A stretch of DNA of 64,000 bases. Source: Phycisphaerales bacterium (GTDB lineage Bacteria; Planctomycetota; Phycisphaerae; Tepidisphaerales; Tepidisphaeraceae). The DNA is taken from contig JADLBV010000091.1 in the NCBI GenBank assembly GCA_020847545.1, positions 16,921 through 80,920 of the forward strand. The letters run 5' to 3'. Positions 63,846 to 64,000 of the stretch are shown here, one piece after another (the stretch's first letter is position 1; every line of letters begins with the position of its first letter). The position numbers and the translations under genes are program-made. The notes beneath the pieces are model-generated. The model saw only the letters and a list, made by a program, of their open reading frames with translations, did not search any database and was not told the DNA's origin.

Positions 63846-63975
63846 GCATTCCTTCCATTCCCGCCAGCATTCCTTCCATTCCCGGTAGCATTCCTTCCAT
63901 TCCCGCCGGCATTCCTTCCATTCCCGGGAGCATTCCTTCCATTCCTGGCGCCATTCCTTCCATTGCCGGCGGCAT
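63751..63975 (-). CDS. Possible low-complexity Gly/Met-rich small protein
   Basis: A 74-residue frame of repeated MEGMxxG units ending GGGPAGGFYPPAGGFYGMG, encoded by the 21-bp repeats below. It has an ATG with GGAATAA upstream. The plus strand is also open across the repeats (FLPFPPA units), so either or neither strand may be translated. Confidence 0.25.
   Translation of the reverse strand: MPPAMEGMAPGMEGMLPGMEGMPAGMEGMLPGMEGMLAGMEGMPAGFLPLLAKGGGPAGGFYPPAGGFYGMGVF
63846..63971. repeat. Six 21-bp tandem repeats
   Basis: Six near-identical units of GCATTCCTTCCATTCC plus five variable bases run from 63846 to 63971, with a degenerate seventh to 63992. The first unit is preceded by an inverted copy AATGGAAGGAAT (63827-63838), giving a 12-bp stem with a 9-base loop. 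Period 21 keeps one reading frame open on both strands. Confidence 0.85.
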
Positions 63976-64000
63976 TTATTCCATTGAAACGGTCATAAAA

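Noticed and set aside
63846..63992. CRISPR-like array
   Set aside because: Units are contiguous 21-bp tandem repeats with no spacers and no cas genes nearby.

Overview
The window looks like a chromosomal segment of a planctomycete, most likely a Phycisphaerae-type bacterium. The signs are an H-X9-DG prepilin-like protein, a PEP-CTERM protein, a GTP-type PEP carboxykinase, a citramalate route to isoleucine, pilus-assembly proteins with Gly-Met-Pro runs, and a 220-residue secreted-type family that I associate with this phylum. DNA is moderately GC-rich, genes are tightly packed, and several are coupled by ATGA or TGATG overlaps. No rRNA, tRNA or CRISPR array was found.

Layout. 1-7445 (minus): a partial FlgN-like gene and a TPR membrane protein, then the housekeeping run aroF-tpiA-secG-yicC-gmk-rpoZ-coaC. 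7551-13533 (minus): an operon of DegT-family aminotransferase, Gfo/Idh oxidoreductase, sialidase-fold protein, neutral-ceramidase-like protein and a second sialidase-fold gene broken by an in-frame amber codon. 13666-20211 (minus): a CzcCBA-type heavy-metal efflux system with a small Cys/His-rich secreted protein. 20310-28199 (plus): a GntR/LacI-type hybrid regulator followed by two paralogous secreted proteins (one PEP-CTERM), a prepilin-like protein, a large secreted putative glycosidase, and a protein whose LamG domain appears split by a seven-bladed propeller.

28377-40389 (plus) is a lipid and growth block: rpmF-plsX-fabH-fabD-fabG-acpP-fabF, then cimA behind a candidate attenuator, uppS, pepP, accB, a DUF1569 gene and accC. 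40420-50366 is mixed: Rieske protein, lipoprotein, Gfo/Idh enzyme, thioredoxin-like ferredoxin, an esterase coupled to a 911-residue FG-GAP protein, a patatin lipoprotein and pckG behind a near-consensus promoter. 50716-56146 encodes a PilM-PilN-like fusion and two further membrane-anchored proteins, two of the three carrying collagen-like Gly-Met-Pro runs.

The right end (56147-64000) is accessory. Two small hypothetical genes precede a defence-like patch: an SF2 helicase with a possible C-terminal nuclease domain lies exactly between an N-terminal and a C-terminal fragment of a different, type ISP/COG4889-like restriction helicase. A convergent TIGR04141/DUF6119-like gene follows, and the window ends in low-complexity DNA with 21-bp tandem repeats.

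The most interesting items are the helicase sitting in the scar of a restriction gene, the antiterminator/terminator leader of cimA, a 20-bp motif shared by the hybrid regulator's promoter and the sialidase/ceramidase operon, and the propeller-in-LamG protein. All functional assignments rest on reading motifs and context; no database search was run.
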